Source of the DNA: Dicyema japonicum
Lineage: Eukaryota; Dicyemida; Rhombozoa; Dicyemidae
Direction: 5' to 3'
Assembly (NCBI GenBank): GCA_011109175.1
Contig: RDEW01000039.1
Coordinates: forward strand, 62,001 to 126,000
Length of the DNA: 64,000 nucleotides
Shown here piece by piece: positions 44,870 through 55,509 of the stretch. Below the pieces are notes generated by a model, which had not been told where the DNA came from, did no database searches, and was given only the letters and a program-made list of their open reading frames with translations. Every line of letters begins with the position of its first letter. The stretch's first letter is position 1. The translations under genes and the position numbers were made by a program.

Positions 44870-45345
44870 CCTCAAAATAAAGTTCTCAACTAACTAAGTG
44901 ATCCCAAAACTACAAAAGAAAGGACGAGTCAGGCGGAGTTGAGAATCCTGTACCGCTTTTCTCATCGAACATGGCATCAGCTCAAACTTTCTGTAAATTC
45001 TTCTGTCCTGGGAGGCAAAAATGATATCGTCGGCGTAGGAAAGGATTAAACTGTTCTCATTACAGGTTTGTGACTTGTCGTTTATGTAGAAGTTTATGAG
45101 TTGCTTCCATTTAGGAATTTCACATGCAAAAACTTCAAGTTCGGATAAATGTTCGTTTCAAATATCTTCTTGGCCTAGCTGCTTCAGTTCACATGTAGTT
45201 ATGTTGTTTGGTCCTCTGGTCTCTGAGTTGTTGCCCTTAGATATGGCTCCGCAGACATCCTGGCTAGTAAAAACAACAGTCATCAGTACGTTTCGGTTCA
45301 ATCTTTTTCACTAATACTTGGTGTTCTTTTTAAAACTTAATGTAG
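44870..45345 (-). mobile_element. LINE F1 3' end, internally deleted
   Basis: The 3' end (GTTCTCAACTAACTAAGTGA region) matches 1010-1030, and the RT fragment near 45010-45080 matches the YADD region of 1570-1640. Linker sequence near 45170-45340 matches 3260-3430. Large blocks between are missing. Confidence 0.65.
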
Positions 45346-45439
45346 GAAATAAATGTATATTTTTTTTATTTTATTTATTAAATAAATGTATATTTTTTTT
45401 AATTTTATTATACACCTAGAAATAAGTTAAAGGAAACAA

Positions 45440-45815
45440 CTAATTAAGTGTATCCAGTTTCCAAACTCGCAGTTTTGGAAACCCCTCCAGTGGAGTGGAA
45501 GAGAGCAAATGATCCTTTTTCGTGCCGGCCTGGCACTGGACGCCACCAAGAAAGGTGGATTACACGACTCCACTCTAATAGGAAGAGAGAGGAGGAACAG
45601 ACGAACAAACAGAAACTTCAACCGNGTTTCCAGACTCGCAGTTTTGGAAACCCCTCCAGTGGAGTGGAAGAGAGCAAATGATCCGGCCTGGCACTGGACG
45701 CCACCAGGAAAGGTGGATTACACGACTCCACTCTAATAGGAAGAGAGAGGAGGAACAGACGAACAAACAGAAACTTCAACCGATTAGCCACGAAGCACCA
45801 AGCGGCTAAAATTTT
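45440..45815 (-). repeat. LINE F1 5' region repeat, duplicated across an N
   Basis: It contains two copies of the repeat also seen at 12.76-13.02 kb (AAACCCCTCCAGTGGAGTGG, GGCCTGGCACTGGACGCCAC), joined by a single N at 45625. The second copy lacks about 14 bp (TTTTTCGTGCC region). Only one copy may be real. Confidence 0.6.
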
Positions 45816-45879
45816 AACAGACCGTCGGGTTGGATGTAGACTTCTACAATATGTGCAAAGCAGACAATATATGTTAGTT

Positions 45880-46440
45880 AGTTAAGTAACCCCGGCCTCA
45901 CTAACTTGAAGGAGACCAGCAGCTATTAAGAAGGAAGCAGCAGATGTTGGTCGCTCCCATAGATCGTTCAGTCTCGGTATTGTAGAGGAAAGTTCTGCCA
46001 ATTCATAACATTGAAATAGGTGGCTTGTTGTCAACACCTGAGGAGACCAGCAGCTATTAAGAAGGAAGCAGCAGATGTTGGTCGCTCCCATAGATCGTTC
46101 AGTCTCGGTATTGTAGAGGAAAGTTCTGCCAATTCATAACATTGAAATAGATGGCTTGTTGTCAACACCTGGAGGTTGCAAAAAAAACAGAAGATATCGT
46201 ATGTTGCAGATATGAGTAATGCCCACATCGTAGACGAACCAGGTTTACTCGGACGTCCCTCGGAAGAGAGGATTCTAATTGGTCTATTGGAAGAAGGAGT
46301 CGCTGTAGTATTTTATTGTCTCCAAATATTTGAATGCTTATCGTAAAAACAAAATCGTGCATCTGCTTCAGCCGACTCCTGTCATTGGGGCTGGAAAAGA
46401 TGGATGATTGCATTCGAGAAAGGTCACTGGTTGTCATAAT
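45880..46440 (-). mobile_element. LINE C-terminal region with DLWERP tail, 131-bp tandem duplication
   Basis: The minus strand reads SSLPRDVRVNLVRLRCGHYS (46230 area), then HLFQCYELAELSSTIPRLN and DLWERPTSAASFLIAAGLL. These are the LxxLRxGH and Cys/His tail motifs that end many jockey/CR1-like LINE polymerases. The HLFQC...AGLL segment is present twice in tandem, at 45911-46041 and 46042-46172, differing by one base. The upstream RT is absent. Confidence 0.65.
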
Positions 46441-46586
46441 AATTTTTCTTTTGGTTTGATGTTTGCATAGAGAGTGGGAGAGATGTTCTACAATAAATGT
46501 AAAATTAATAAAAACTATGTTAAATTAATATTATAAGATTTAAACCCACTTAATTTAACCAACAATAAAAAGTTAATATTTAATAA

Positions 46587-48420
46587 TCAACATCCTTCCT
46601 CGCTTGCATGTTCGCCAGGCTCCTCAGGCAGGTTCGATTTTGGTTGCTGAAACAACTCCGAGAGCGCCTTGTCCAGTTGAACCATCTGCCCATGTGGCAT
46701 CTCCGGGCTCTGCCTTATATACTCCAGTGTCATGTTCTCTAGGGTCTGCTGTAATACAGTGGACTGTAGATAGGCCTGGAGCTTTCTATCTACCCCCAAC
46801 TGCTTCAGATAACTCTTGTGTTACTTTGTTGCAATTTCTTCCCACGTCATTACTATAGGAATAACGAGGACCTTGCAACCAAGTATCCGCCACATCTCGT
46901 TTGCAAGAAAGTCATACTTCTTTTTTTCTCCACCTCCACAGTCTGCAAACGGTCTTGAGACGTGATGCCAATTTCTATGATAAGGACTTGGCCAGACTCC
47001 TTATCGTGTACCACAATGTCCGGTTTATTGTGCTTGACTAGCACCGAGGTACGGATAACACTGTCCACCTTAATTTGGACCCTGGTGTTCTCTACTACAG
47101 ATTGCACCTTATGAGTCGCGAATACCATACTTATTGCATAGTAGAAGATGAAGACTCCTTACTACCTCGTTGTGCCTCCACACATAGTCGTGGCAGAGCA
47201 TGGATCCACATCGAGTGGCTAAATGATCAACCGACATGCTCCTTGACTTACAGTGGGGACATGTATTTGTTGATCGACCCCAAAAAATATTGCGGTCTTG
47301 CATATACGTGTACAACGCCTCCGATCGAGGTGAGTTGTCACCGTATTTTAGCCATATTGTCGACGACTTAAGGTCGACATGTGGGTTGTCCAATGTTCTG
47401 AAGAAGACCCTATGAAGGCTTTTTAAGTTGATCTTTTCCATTAAATTATTATATTGTAATTCGATCAACGCCTTCAAATTTACTAGCCCACCATCATCAA
47501 CACCATATTTAACAGACAAAAAAGGTCTGATAGTGCCTAGGTGGGTTTCCCGTGTTTTCTTGGTCGTTATTATGACGTGCTTTCTAGCAGACACACTTGA
47601 CCCAGCTATCAGGGTGTCGTGCATTCGCATTAGGATACGGTCACTTATTTGGACTACTCCACACAGTCCACGGCCGAATTTATCACGGGGTAAATATAGT
47701 ATCTTTTGATTGGCAGCTAGCACATGGACATGGTTCTCTCTGAGTACTCCACGATCATAACATCCATCTCATCATACTCTTTGGGCTCTAACTCCACAAC
47801 ACCTATGTAGTAGTTTAGCAGCGAGACAGCATACTCATTTAATGCTAGGAACAAATTCCTTGCATTTAGAGTCGTCTTACACAATAATGCTGCTCTTTTA
47901 CGGATGCCTTCAGTAATTTGTCGCTTTGTCTCAGGCATTATAAGGGACTTTAGAGATTCGGTAACACCCAGATACTTATATCCTTCGTGTTCCTCTAGGA
48001 CTCTTACTAACTCGCTACATACTTGCGTGTTAGTCGCAGACTTTGAATAATTCAAATCTAATAGTCCTATACTCTCAAAGAATTCCCTGGCACAGACCCC
48101 CATGGAGTAGAGCTACTCGGCTGTTCGGGCATACATTTCCAGGTCATCGATAAAAAAATGATTTGTATTGAAACAAACTCCCTCACAATGAACTGGTATT
48201 TGCTCAAACTGGTCATTGAGGCGGCGACTCAATGGCTCCAAACAGAAAACAAAGAGCAGTAGAGACATGCTATCCCCCTAAAGGATCCCCATTAGCCACC
48301 AATTTGGTCATCAGTTTATACAGATTATCAGTCAATGATCTGCAGCAGACTGAGGGTTGTCCAGCTTTGGGATCGAATAAGTTGTCCCTGTGCAGGTCCA
48401 ATCAGGTATCGTTAAATTAA
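46587..48420 (-). mobile_element. LINE F4, RT end plus CCHC and PD-(D/E)XK nuclease tail
   Basis: The minus strand holds the C-terminal half of a LINE in four frames. RT remnants near 48110-48300 include GDPLGG-like and SFFIDDLEMYA motifs in broken frames. The connection domain is at 47717-48103 (GVCAREFFESIGLLDLNYSK, EGYKYLGVTES). At 47109-47723 it reads GDNSPRSEALYTYMQDR and CPHCKSRSMSVDHLATRC, a zinc knuckle with its partner RHNEVVRSLH. At 46853-47128 comes HNKPDIVVHDKESGQVLIIE, the PD...E-x-x of a restriction-like endonuclease. So this family cuts DNA with a C-terminal REL nuclease, unlike F1. It is 5'-truncated near 48420. Confidence 0.8.
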
Positions 48421-48494
48421 TATAATTTTATTTTATTATTATTTATTAATAATTAAATAAATGTTTAAATTATCGATTTATTGATTTTGCGGTT

Positions 48495-48968
48495 ATGGTT
48501 AAGTCTCTACTTCACAAATTTATTCACAAATTATTATCAGAAAACAATCCCTGTGTGAAATGGGTAGCATTTAATACATTTGAAATAGCAAACATTAATG
48601 AATTATCCAGATTGTGGGGAATAGAAAAGTCAAACCCAACAATGAATGTGGACAAACTAAGCAGGTCCCTTAGAACATATTATAATGACCCCGCAATTCT
48701 GAAGAGAGTCAGAAAAAACACATATCAATTTATTGTCGACTCTGTTAATCCACGAAATGAAGGGATAAAAGAAATGGTTGACTTAAATCCTTATTTTGAA
48801 AGAGTAAATGATAATTTTGATGCAATGTTTGGAAGAGTGGAGCAAATTTATCCCCCAATGTACAACACCGACGTAATTTATGACAAAATATCTGACTTTG
48901 ATTATTGGGCTTATAATGACTGGTATGCCCCCTTCTACTATGATCCATATTATTATGATTATTATTAA
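48495..48968 (+). CDS. ETS-domain transcription factor, short single-exon form
   Basis: The intact frame of 157 residues has an ETS domain covering about 4-82. It reads LHKFIHKLLSENNPCVKWVA, FEIANINELSRLWGIEKSNP and TMNVDKLSRSLRTYYNDPAI. WGxxKxxPxMNxDKLSRxLRxYY is the ETS recognition-helix signature, and both DNA-contacting arginines (SRSLR) are kept. ETS factors bind GGA cores as winged helix-turn-helix proteins and are animal-specific. The N-terminus begins directly at the domain. The C-terminus is short and rich in Tyr, Asp and Trp (WAYNDWYAPFYYDPYYYDYY), a possible activation segment. An AATAAA lies about 7 bp beyond the stop. No intron is seen. The gene starts 75 bp from a LINE edge. The exact ETS subfamily is not clear. 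Confidence 0.88.
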   Translation: MVKSLLHKFIHKLLSENNPCVKWVAFNTFEIANINELSRLWGIEKSNPTMNVDKLSRSLRTYYNDPAILKRVRKNTYQFIVDSVNPRNEGIKEMVDLNPYFERVNDNFDAMFGRVEQIYPPMYNTDVIYDKISDFDYWAYNDWYAPFYYDPYYYDYY

Positions 48969-48984
48969 ATTTATAATAAAGATT

Positions 48985-50139
48985 ATTTTTATGCTTTTTT
49001 TTGTTTTGTTATTAGATTTTGTATGCTTTTCTAAAAGTCGATTTAATAATTTCTGTTGTTATAGCAACACAATGTGGTGGAAATTTAATAATTTTTGTTA
49101 CTATATCAACACGTAGATAGGCTTATTTTGTGTATATTAGTAGTGCGTACTGAGATCTTAGGTTGGGGAATGGAAGGTTAACGAGTCAGGAAGGGTCCTC
49201 ATCAGTCAAGGGGACTTAAGCCACATTTCTTAGGTCTCAGTCGGTGGATTTTATTTTCTCAGTCGCGTGTGATCACATCCATGGCATCTTGCATCTTCAG
49301 ACACGCAACATCTGGTCTCCACAAGTGATCTCAAATTACTATATCATGCCCATAGACAATCATTTCAGTCTTTACAGTTGCTGGAATGACGACAGATAGT
49401 AGATCCGTAATCTTTATTCTAAGAGAGATCCAGCTTTTTAGTTTCAGGAAGATTCTCGCTTCACCGAGGGCGCAGAAGAAGCCGAGTCGAACTCCATATC
49501 AAAGAACAGCGCCACTGTAAGCTGATGACAAATCTAAGAGCTCAACCTTCATGGGCATTCACTACAAAATACCTTCACATAGCCACATCTAAAGGTCCGA
49601 ATGAATGTTTTTCATTATGCACTCCTGTGCTAGCTTTTGATGCATTAATCTAAGATTTTAGCGACGACAAACAACGGCTAGATAATACTATTTGGATGCG
49701 CATTAAAGACAACTTTAATGTGGTCAGAAGATATATTTCTCCAAATGGGCCTTCCATAACGACTTTACGTCCACCAAAACAATACTCATCCATTTGGCAT
49801 ATGGCGATATCCCTAAGGATGTAAAAGAAAGTGATACCACTACTGTTACAGTGACGTCTTATTATACGGTGGATAGTGCTTGCATCACTACCGCCCCAGG
49901 AAAGGACAAACGGCGTTTCCTTGTAGTACCTTATCCTGGCTTTCTGATAGAGGAGGTATTTCACGTAGTTTGTGCTGTGTCCTTAACACAATTAACTGAC
50001 CTTGCCTTTGACTGGCAGGGCTTATGTGAATGTGGATCCCAGTAGATAAGCATTTATCTTTATATGTGCAGGGGAAGCTCATGTGGCTATATCCCTGATC
50101 TAAAGACAAATACCACCACTGATGTAAAGAGGGTCAAAA
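48985..50139. other. no firmly recognisable feature
   Basis: Mixed sequence with ORFs at 49650-49964 (minus) and 49794-50045 (plus) that overlap and lack motifs. It may be old LINE sequence. Confidence 0.4.
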
Positions 50140-51115
50140 ATGTTCGCGTGGTGTCATGCGGCTCATCCAATGAAAAATCAAAATGGGCCAATAACTTCTT
50201 CCTACCCTATTGGATCACTACCTGGGGTGGTTTCTCCTACATATGTGCCTCTAATTTTCTCTGAGCTCATTGCTGTCCGTCACTTATGTTTGACCTTACC
50301 ACTCTATTTATGATATGTGGGGTCATTGAACCCAACCATGAAACGCGTGGTGACTTGACGGTTCAACAACTAAATGATAATGGAATTAGAATAAAAATCT
50401 TCGAGCTCAGAGCTCTTCTCTCAGAAAATCACATTGATCTCGCATTTCAAATTTATTCTAAGCTCTCTTCAATTCCAACACATTCTTGCCCCAGCGAGAT
50501 AAACCATAATGAAGGTCTACTTACCGCAATGAAAAACACTCTGTCTTTTACGGACATTAGAACTATTAAACCCAACTCAATTGCTGTTCAGATCACAATA
50601 AAACTGCAATTCTCTTCTTAATTTTTGATTATTTTTGCCACCTCCACATGGATCCCATCCTCCCGCTTACAGCCCACAATCATTATTGATCTTCAAACTG
50701 GAACACTTACTGATATGTAGAGACCCAAATGGAAAGCATCCACTCTTGCTAACCGTCAAACCATCCGACAACTGCGGGAGCACATTGAGAGTATCTTCCT
50801 GAATGACCCCGCTGTTTGAAATGAAGAGATTCAAGAGCTGCAAAATACAGGAGATTCAAGATGTCTGAAGGACAAGGGAATTGTTAGATTGTTTACCAAG
50901 GAATACCAATATCAGAAATTTATCGTCCGCTTTGATAACTCCATTTTAGAAGATGCTGAAACAGATTAGTTGCAGATGGAAATGGGAAACACTTTAGGAA
51001 AAATGGGAGATACACCCAAACATGCTCATGAAACACTATGCGAGAATTAACTTCAATTCACTTTCGAGAGACCTGGAGATCAAAGTAAATCCCCTTAAAC
51101 CGAAATAATTACTTT
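50140..51115 (+). mobile_element. LINE F1-like endonuclease fragment
   Basis: It starts with the family-style opening (SCGSSNEKSKWANNFFLPY). It continues with LTVQQLNDNGIRIKIFELRA and LLSENHIDLAFQ, a diverged QE.KLSS, NEGLLTAMKNTLSFTDIRTI and PNGKHPLL. These are endonuclease blocks of the same kind as 15.07-15.67 kb, with frame breaks. It is followed directly by a Tc1-type element. Confidence 0.65.
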
Positions 51116-52175
51116 AGTGAAAACTATTCTCGGACAAAACAATCTCAAAGATAATCGGGAAACAAGCCCAAACCAAACTACCACCACCATGTTTGACTGC
51201 AAGGAAGATATTTTTGGGTTCTAACCCCTTATTGGGTTTTTGCCAAACTAAAAGCTTTTCATGTGAGTAGAGAAAATTGTATTTGCATTCATCTGAAAAT
51301 GTAAAACTATTTACCTTATTTTGNACAAGCCCAAACCAAACTACCACCACCATGTTTGACTGCAGGGAAAATATTTTTGGGTTCTAACCCCTTATTGTGT
51401 TTTTGCCAAACTAAAAGCTTTTTGTGTGAGTAGAGAAAATTGTATTTGCATTCATCTGAAAATGTAAAACTATTCACCTTCTTTTGATCATATGGAAGGC
51501 ATTTACAGGCTGCTTCAAAACGTAATTTTATTATTCTTGGTGTTAACAGAGGCTTTTTTGTTGGTTTGTATGCATATATTTTTTTATTATTCGATATTCT
51601 TTTAATTTTTATAAGACTATTTGATATGTTTCCATCATTCTTCATTTTAATCGAAATTTTTCTTAATGACAATTTAANTTTTGCCACACTAAAAGCTTTT
51701 CATGTGAGTGGAAAAAGTTGTATTTACATTCATCTAAAAATATAATACTATTTAGCTTATTTTGATAATATTGAAGCCATTTACAGGCTGCTTCAAAACG
51801 TAATTTTATTATTCTTGGTGTTAACTGAGGCTTTTTTATTGGTTTGTATGTGTATATTTTTTTATTATTCGATATTCTTCTAAATGTCATAGGACTAATT
51901 GATATGTTTCTATCATTCTTCATTCTAATCGAAATTTTTCTTAATGACAATTTAGGGTTTTGCTTAAGTTCATAACAAATTATTTTAAAAATCTCTTCAG
52001 AACAAATATTATGACCACCACTGCCTTGTCGGCGTTCTGTTATGTTGGTTTCAGGTGTCTTTTTTATTTGTTTAGGATAGTTGGCTGAGAAACATTCAGT
52101 ATAGAAGCAATCTGTTTTTGTTTAAAATGAATGATTTGTGCAATTTTACGTGAAGATAGTTTCATTTCTTAAGTT
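51115..52175 (-). mobile_element. Tc1/mariner-type transposase, broken and duplicated across Ns
   Basis: The minus strand reads NPKLSLRKISIRMKNDRNIS, KKPQLTPRIIKLRFEAACKW, NSFTFSDECKYNFLYSHEKL and VKHGGGSLVWAC. These are Tc1 transposase blocks in order (HTH, LT..r...R..FA, fsDE, GGGS...W). The SDE holds a catalytic Asp. Parts of it are present two or three times, separated by single Ns at 51324 and 51678, so the original element is shorter than this interval. Confidence 0.8.
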
Positions 52176-52439
52176 ATTATTTATACTTCACACAACAGGA
52201 ATCACCAGAAGTTTTTAAAATTTAAAAAAATATAACATTTTTTCTGTTACAAAATATAGCATATTAAAAATAAAATTGACTAAAATTATGCATTTTTAAA
52301 TATTTTGAAAATTTTTAAATACGTAGATAGATAATGTCCGTTGGAAGAATCCGTCGTTGAAGGAATTTTACCTATTTTCCGATTTTTTCGAGTTTTTAGT
52401 GGACTTAGACAAAATATTTATTAATAAAAATGTAAAAAT

Positions 52440-54345
52440 ATCTTTAAAAATATTAGAAAATACAATTGGAGAGAGAGTAAATCGTAAACTTCGAAAGCTA
52501 CGCCCGAGCGACTTTCGCCTCGTTGACAGCGACGATAATGTCATGGCCACGACGCCTGAGGTGCTTGAACTACTGAGACGAAAACATATATGTCCCCCGG
52601 CAGACTACCGCCCATTAATATGCCAAGGATGACCGTCACCGAAGACGAAATGCGACGCGGCATTTTGTCGTTATGGCGAGTAGNGACTTTCGCCTCGTTG
52701 ACAGCGACGATAATGTCATGGCCGCGACGCCTGAGGTGCTTGAACTACTGAGACGAAAACATATATGTCCCCCGGCAGACTACCGCCCATTCGTGCTTCC
52801 GGGAAATATGCCAAGGATGACCGTCACCGAAGACGAAATGCGACGCGGCATTTCGTCGTTATGGCGAGTAGCAGTGGAGGTCTCGATGGCTTGCGTCTAA
52901 GTCACATCAAGGATCTTAAGGCGAGGGCTACGGTAGAAGCTGGCTGCAACCTTGTCAATTACAAAACCGTTTATGCGTATTTTGAACTGAGATATTCCTC
53001 CTTACGCAAATGAGCTTCTTTTCTGTGCACGGCCTTCAAAAAACCCGATAATGGGGTTTGCCCCATCACGTTCGGCAACTACTTTAGAATACTGACAGCA
53101 AAAATCGCATGCAGCATTGTCTGTCCGAAAATATCTGAAAAATTTTCCCCTCTCCAACTGGGGGTTGGTGTAAAGAACGGATGCGAGACGGCAGTGCATG
53201 CTGCGAAATGTTTTTTTTGAACAGAAAGACGAACAAAACCCACACATAGGGGTCAAGCTGGACATCTGCAATACCTTCAATTCACTGAGGAGAGATCAAA
53301 ATTTCGAAACTACAAGCAAACGAGCCCCGGAACTTATTCCACTTGTCTTCCTCGCTCACGGAATCAATTCTTCAATGGTTTTCGAGAACAAGATTATCTG
53401 TTCGGAGACTGGAGTTCGACAAGGGGACCCACTTGGTCCACTACTCTTCGATGTGGCCATCGATGAAATTGTCCGCTCTATAAACACACAACTAAACTTC
53501 TAGTATCTTGATGACACTACGATTGGATTGCCGTGGAGAAAAGTTCACGACGTTCTGTCACATGCCGTGCAAGCACTACAAAACCTCGGACTTGAGATAA
53601 ACATAAAGAAATCGGAGCTAATAAACATCACATACTCGGAGAGTGATTTTATCAACGTGGTCAAGTCTTTCAACTCGGTACTAACTGAATTTCTTGGGTG
53701 CCCACTAGACGAAAAGGAACTGCGGAGCCATCTACTAACAAAAGAGGATGAACTCTCTAGAGTCACGGAGAAACTTTTATTACTTGATGCTCATACAGCG
53801 TTCTTCTTTTTGAAGAATAACATCGGCTTGACAAAACTCCTATATGCTCTTCGATGTTCTCCCTGCTTCAAACATCGTGACATCCTTCTGTCACTGGATA
53901 GGACATTGAGAAAATCAGCTGAATTGCTTCTTTACATTCACTTTGATGTGGCAAGTTGGGGCAAGTTGGAACCAATGCAAGCTTCCTACTCGCCTCAGAG
54001 GAACGGGTCTCAGGTCGGCGCTGAAGATCGCCTTTCCAGCATATGTGTTTTCGCTCTCAAGTAGAAGCCTTTTGGTCTAAGATATCATACGTTTTCCAAC
54101 CGGACTTTCTTGGTAAAGAGTATTCGACGAAGCCCGTCGCGAATGGTGTAAAACTGGTTTGGATATGTTGAACGATCCTTCGAGGCAACGTGACTGGGAT
54201 GATATCTACTCCAAGAATATCTTCGACGTGCTGAACTCTGAGGCCAACCAGCATCTTCTTGCATGCCTCGTGTCCGCCGCCAACCATGGGAGCGGAGGAA
54301 GCCAGAAGAGACGTGTCTGCATATAAACATTCCATCAGTTTCCCG
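52440..54345 (+). mobile_element. LINE F3 reverse transcriptase (GVRQGDPLGPLLF group)
   Basis: On the plus strand, FRLVDSDDNVMATTPEVLEL and LLRRKHICPPADYRP are followed by SSGGLDGLRLSHIKDL, VKLDICNTFNSLRRD, GVRQGDPLGPLLFDVAID, FWYLDDTTIG and LGLEINIKKSELI. The active site is YLDD. The long open frames at 53198-53503 and 53528-54064 make it the best-kept F3 RT here. The N-terminal part is duplicated around an N at 52684. The DGKRPDG tail is missing; only ANQHLLACLVSAANHGSGG remains near 54240. Confidence 0.8.
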
Positions 54346-54440
54346 GGTTTTACCTAATTTATTATCGCAGAGTTCACCATTATCCTTTTCACTTTTCTAA
54401 TTATTAGTGACTAAAATATGAATGCAAATAACTTCTAAGG

Positions 54441-54512
54441 TCCGCATTGGTCTAGTGGTTAAGATTTCGGATTTTCATTTCGACAACCCGGGTTCGATTC
54501 CCGGATGCGGAA
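54441..54512 (+). tRNA. tRNA-Glu (anticodon TTC)
   Basis: The 72-nt cloverleaf folds well. Acceptor arm TCCGCAT pairs with ATGCGGA. The D-arm region is TGGTCTAGTGGTTAAGA, which is also box A. Anticodon stem TCGGA pairs with TTCGA around loop TTTTCAT, giving anticodon TTC. The T-arm is CCCGGGTTCGATTCCCGG, holding box B GGTTCGATTCC. Its sequence follows animal tRNA-Glu(TTC) closely. A T6 run, the polymerase III terminator, follows 2 nt downstream. No CCA is encoded, as expected for a eukaryote. It sits between LINE F3 and an unrecognised host gene and is fully intact. Confidence 0.95.
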
Positions 54513-54570
54513 CTTTTTTATTGTTCTGAACAATGATAATAAATTAGATGATGCTCTCAGAACATTTTAC

Positions 54571-55500
54571 TCGCTGTCATCATGGCATCTGAGGTATGCA
54601 ATACGTCCCAGTGTTAGGTGCTTAAATATAATAAATGGGAAGGTATCTTTGCACTTGTGGCAACTTCAAAGTTGATTTTTTGACGGATACTGGTTTTATT
54701 TAATTGAAATTGGCAGATTCTTGCTAGATGAGTTTATCAAAATTGACTCAACTCAAATAGAAGTAAAATATGTTATTTTATACCTAAATAACAGGAATAC
54801 GAATCTCTCCGTTACATAACAAGTGAAAGGACTGACCAGGACGAATACTTTTGTGAAATTTGTGGCGTTTTCACTCATAAAAGAAAGTCTGTGACCCAGA
54901 TTCATATTTTTTCAGCAAACGCCTTGAAGTAAACGTCTTTCAACTAATTTTAGTCTCTGGATTCTTTTACAGATATAGTAGGCANGATACTGGTTTTATT
55001 TAATTGAAACTGGCAGAATCTTGCTCAGATGAGTTTATAAAAGTTGACTCAACTCAGATAGAAGTCAAATATGTTATTTTTACACCTAAATAACAGGAAT
55101 ACGAATCTCTCCGTTACATAACAAGTGAAAGGACTGACCAGGACGAATACTTTTGTGGGATTTGTGGCATTTTCACTCATAAAAGAAAGTATGTGACCCA
55201 GATTCATATTTTTTCAGCAAACGCCTTGAAGTAAACGTCTTTCAACTAATTTTAGTCTCTGGATTCTTTTACAGATAAAGTAAGCAAAAATTCCTCGTAT
55301 TACTACTTCGTAGTGGTGATACTTGATTATGAAGACCCTATCACTCCGTGTTTGTATCCTGGGTCTCCCCAAAAGGCCAAATTATCTGGTAATGAAAATC
55401 TAAATTCCCTGAGGGTGCGTTTTTATTTATAATTAATCATCGCATAATTTTGATGGTTGTAGATTTTAGGCCTCTAATCAAAAAGATTTTAAAAAGATGA
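54571..55500 (+). CDS. unrecognised split host gene with Cys/His cluster
   Basis: A plausible gene starts ATGGCATCTGAG at 54571, with tiny introns (24-35 nt) joining MASE, VLKYNKWE, DFLTDT, EYESLRYITSERTDQDEYFC and GICGIFTHKRKYVTQIHIFS. A later exon reads VILDYEDPITPCLYPGSPQK and, after a roughly 70-nt intron, FRPLIKKILKR before a stop near 55500. CxxC and following His residues suggest a small zinc-binding fold. The middle (54680-54984) is repeated after an N at 54986-55280. The first copy lacks a base (GCTAGATGAG versus GCTCAGATGAG) and is frame-broken, while the second reads through. No family is assigned and the exact exon chain is uncertain. Confidence 0.45.
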
Positions 55501-55509
55501 CTTTTTTAT

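Noticed and set aside
48495-48968. ETS gene as part of the neighbouring LINE
   Set aside because: The LINE is on the other strand and ends about 75 bp away; the ETS signature and intact frame are unrelated to LINE sequence.
54057-54335. 92-residue minus ORF
   Set aside because: It is the antisense of the F3 LINE, which reads ANQHLLACLVSAANHGSGG on the plus strand.
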